A stretch of DNA of 64,000 bases from Aphrocallistes beatrix (taxonomy: Eukaryota; Porifera; Hexactinellida; Sceptrulophora; Aphrocallistidae). The stretch spans positions 806,001 to 870,000 of the forward strand of contig OY725490.1 of NCBI GenBank assembly GCA_963281255.1, written 5' to 3'. The position numbers were made by a program, and so were the translations under genes. This document shows, one piece after another, positions 63,583 through 64,000 of this stretch. How positions within the stretch are numbered: position 1 is the first letter of the stretch; each line of letters opens with the position of its first letter. A model generated the notes under the pieces. It saw only the letters and a program-made list of their open reading frames with translations, ran no database searches and had not been told where the DNA came from.

Positions 63583-64000
63583 GTGCATGCATTTGTCAGA
63601 ATTTTGAGGTGGCTATTTGTCAAGATTATCTTAGTTGTCACTTGTCAGAATGGTTTGGGACTGCTGTCATTTGTCAGAATGGTTTTTAAGGAATGGCGGA
63701 TGTTTCGTCGCTGATATTTCTTTGAATTGAATTATTGAATCCCCACTTTCATTATCCCATTCATTCTACAAAATAATAAATGACAATCACCCATCCCTCT
63801 CGAAATAAAAATACTCTCGCGTGGAATTTTTTATTATTTCAAACTTACAAGTAAAATGCCCACAACCTCTCACTCTCCTATCGATTCTATCCAGCTTTAT
63901 ACCAAATTCATGTTTCACAACAGTTTGTGATTCGATTCTAAAGTATCAGCGCCGAAACATCCACCATCCCAAGAAAACCACTCTGACAAGTGACAGCTAG
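63583..64000. mobile_element. Palindrome-array element, copy 3 (cut by window end)
   Basis: Duplicate of 61346-61845 with one TTTGTCAGAATGG unit fewer. Confidence 0.7.

Overview
The window looks like AT-rich nuclear DNA of an early-branching animal, most probably a demosponge. This is an inference from gene content: receptor genes built from phase-1 fibronectin III (FN3) exons, a receptor-type tyrosine phosphatase-like gene, a single-exon copine, and a tandem family of intronless TRIM-like coiled-coil/beta-propeller genes, all set in a dense field of non-autonomous DNA transposons. No species can be fixed from the sequence alone. There is one 200-bp assembly gap (14288-14487).

Layout. 1-1.8 kb (minus): three extracellular exons of a receptor gene running off the left edge. 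1.8-12 kb: mostly transposons and a G-rich minisatellite, with a possible plus-strand receptor (signal-peptide exon at 6710, transmembrane/tail exon at 8293). 12.3-35.4 kb (minus): seven tandem coiled-coil genes, five with a C-terminal beta-propeller and two short ones without, plus decayed propeller pseudogenes. A plus-strand receptor-like pseudophosphatase gene (21.1-23.2 kb) sits inside the array. Six of the seven paralogues share a TATA box and an upstream GAAAGT element. 36-37 kb (minus): the end of a cytochrome b561-like gene. 40.3-42 kb (plus): a complete intronless copine. 44.5-51.1 kb (minus): a small receptor gene (signal peptide, Cys-containing module, four FN3 exons, transmembrane exon, short tail) with several coding lesions. 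55.4-63.3 kb (minus): five more FN3 exons of a second receptor that continues past the right edge and was amplified by a 2232-bp direct duplication.

The mobile DNA is unusually readable because paralogous segments supply empty sites. Examples are: a three-deep nest at 57.4-60.4 kb (unassigned TIR element, hAT-like element with an exact 8-bp duplication, TA-targeting element); a hAT-like element at 49.1 kb; a PIF/Harbinger-like element at 32.3 kb; pogo-like TA-flanked MITEs; Helitron-like elements with GC-rich hairpin ends; and a tRNA-derived SINE at 48.2 kb. Several unrelated families carry arrays of short palindromes near their ends, which is the most distinctive structural theme here.

The surface-receptor genes (FN3, phosphatase-like) and the TRIM-like array fit recognition and signalling roles, but no functional link between them can be shown from sequence. 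Exon boundaries were read by eye from splice signals and reading phase.
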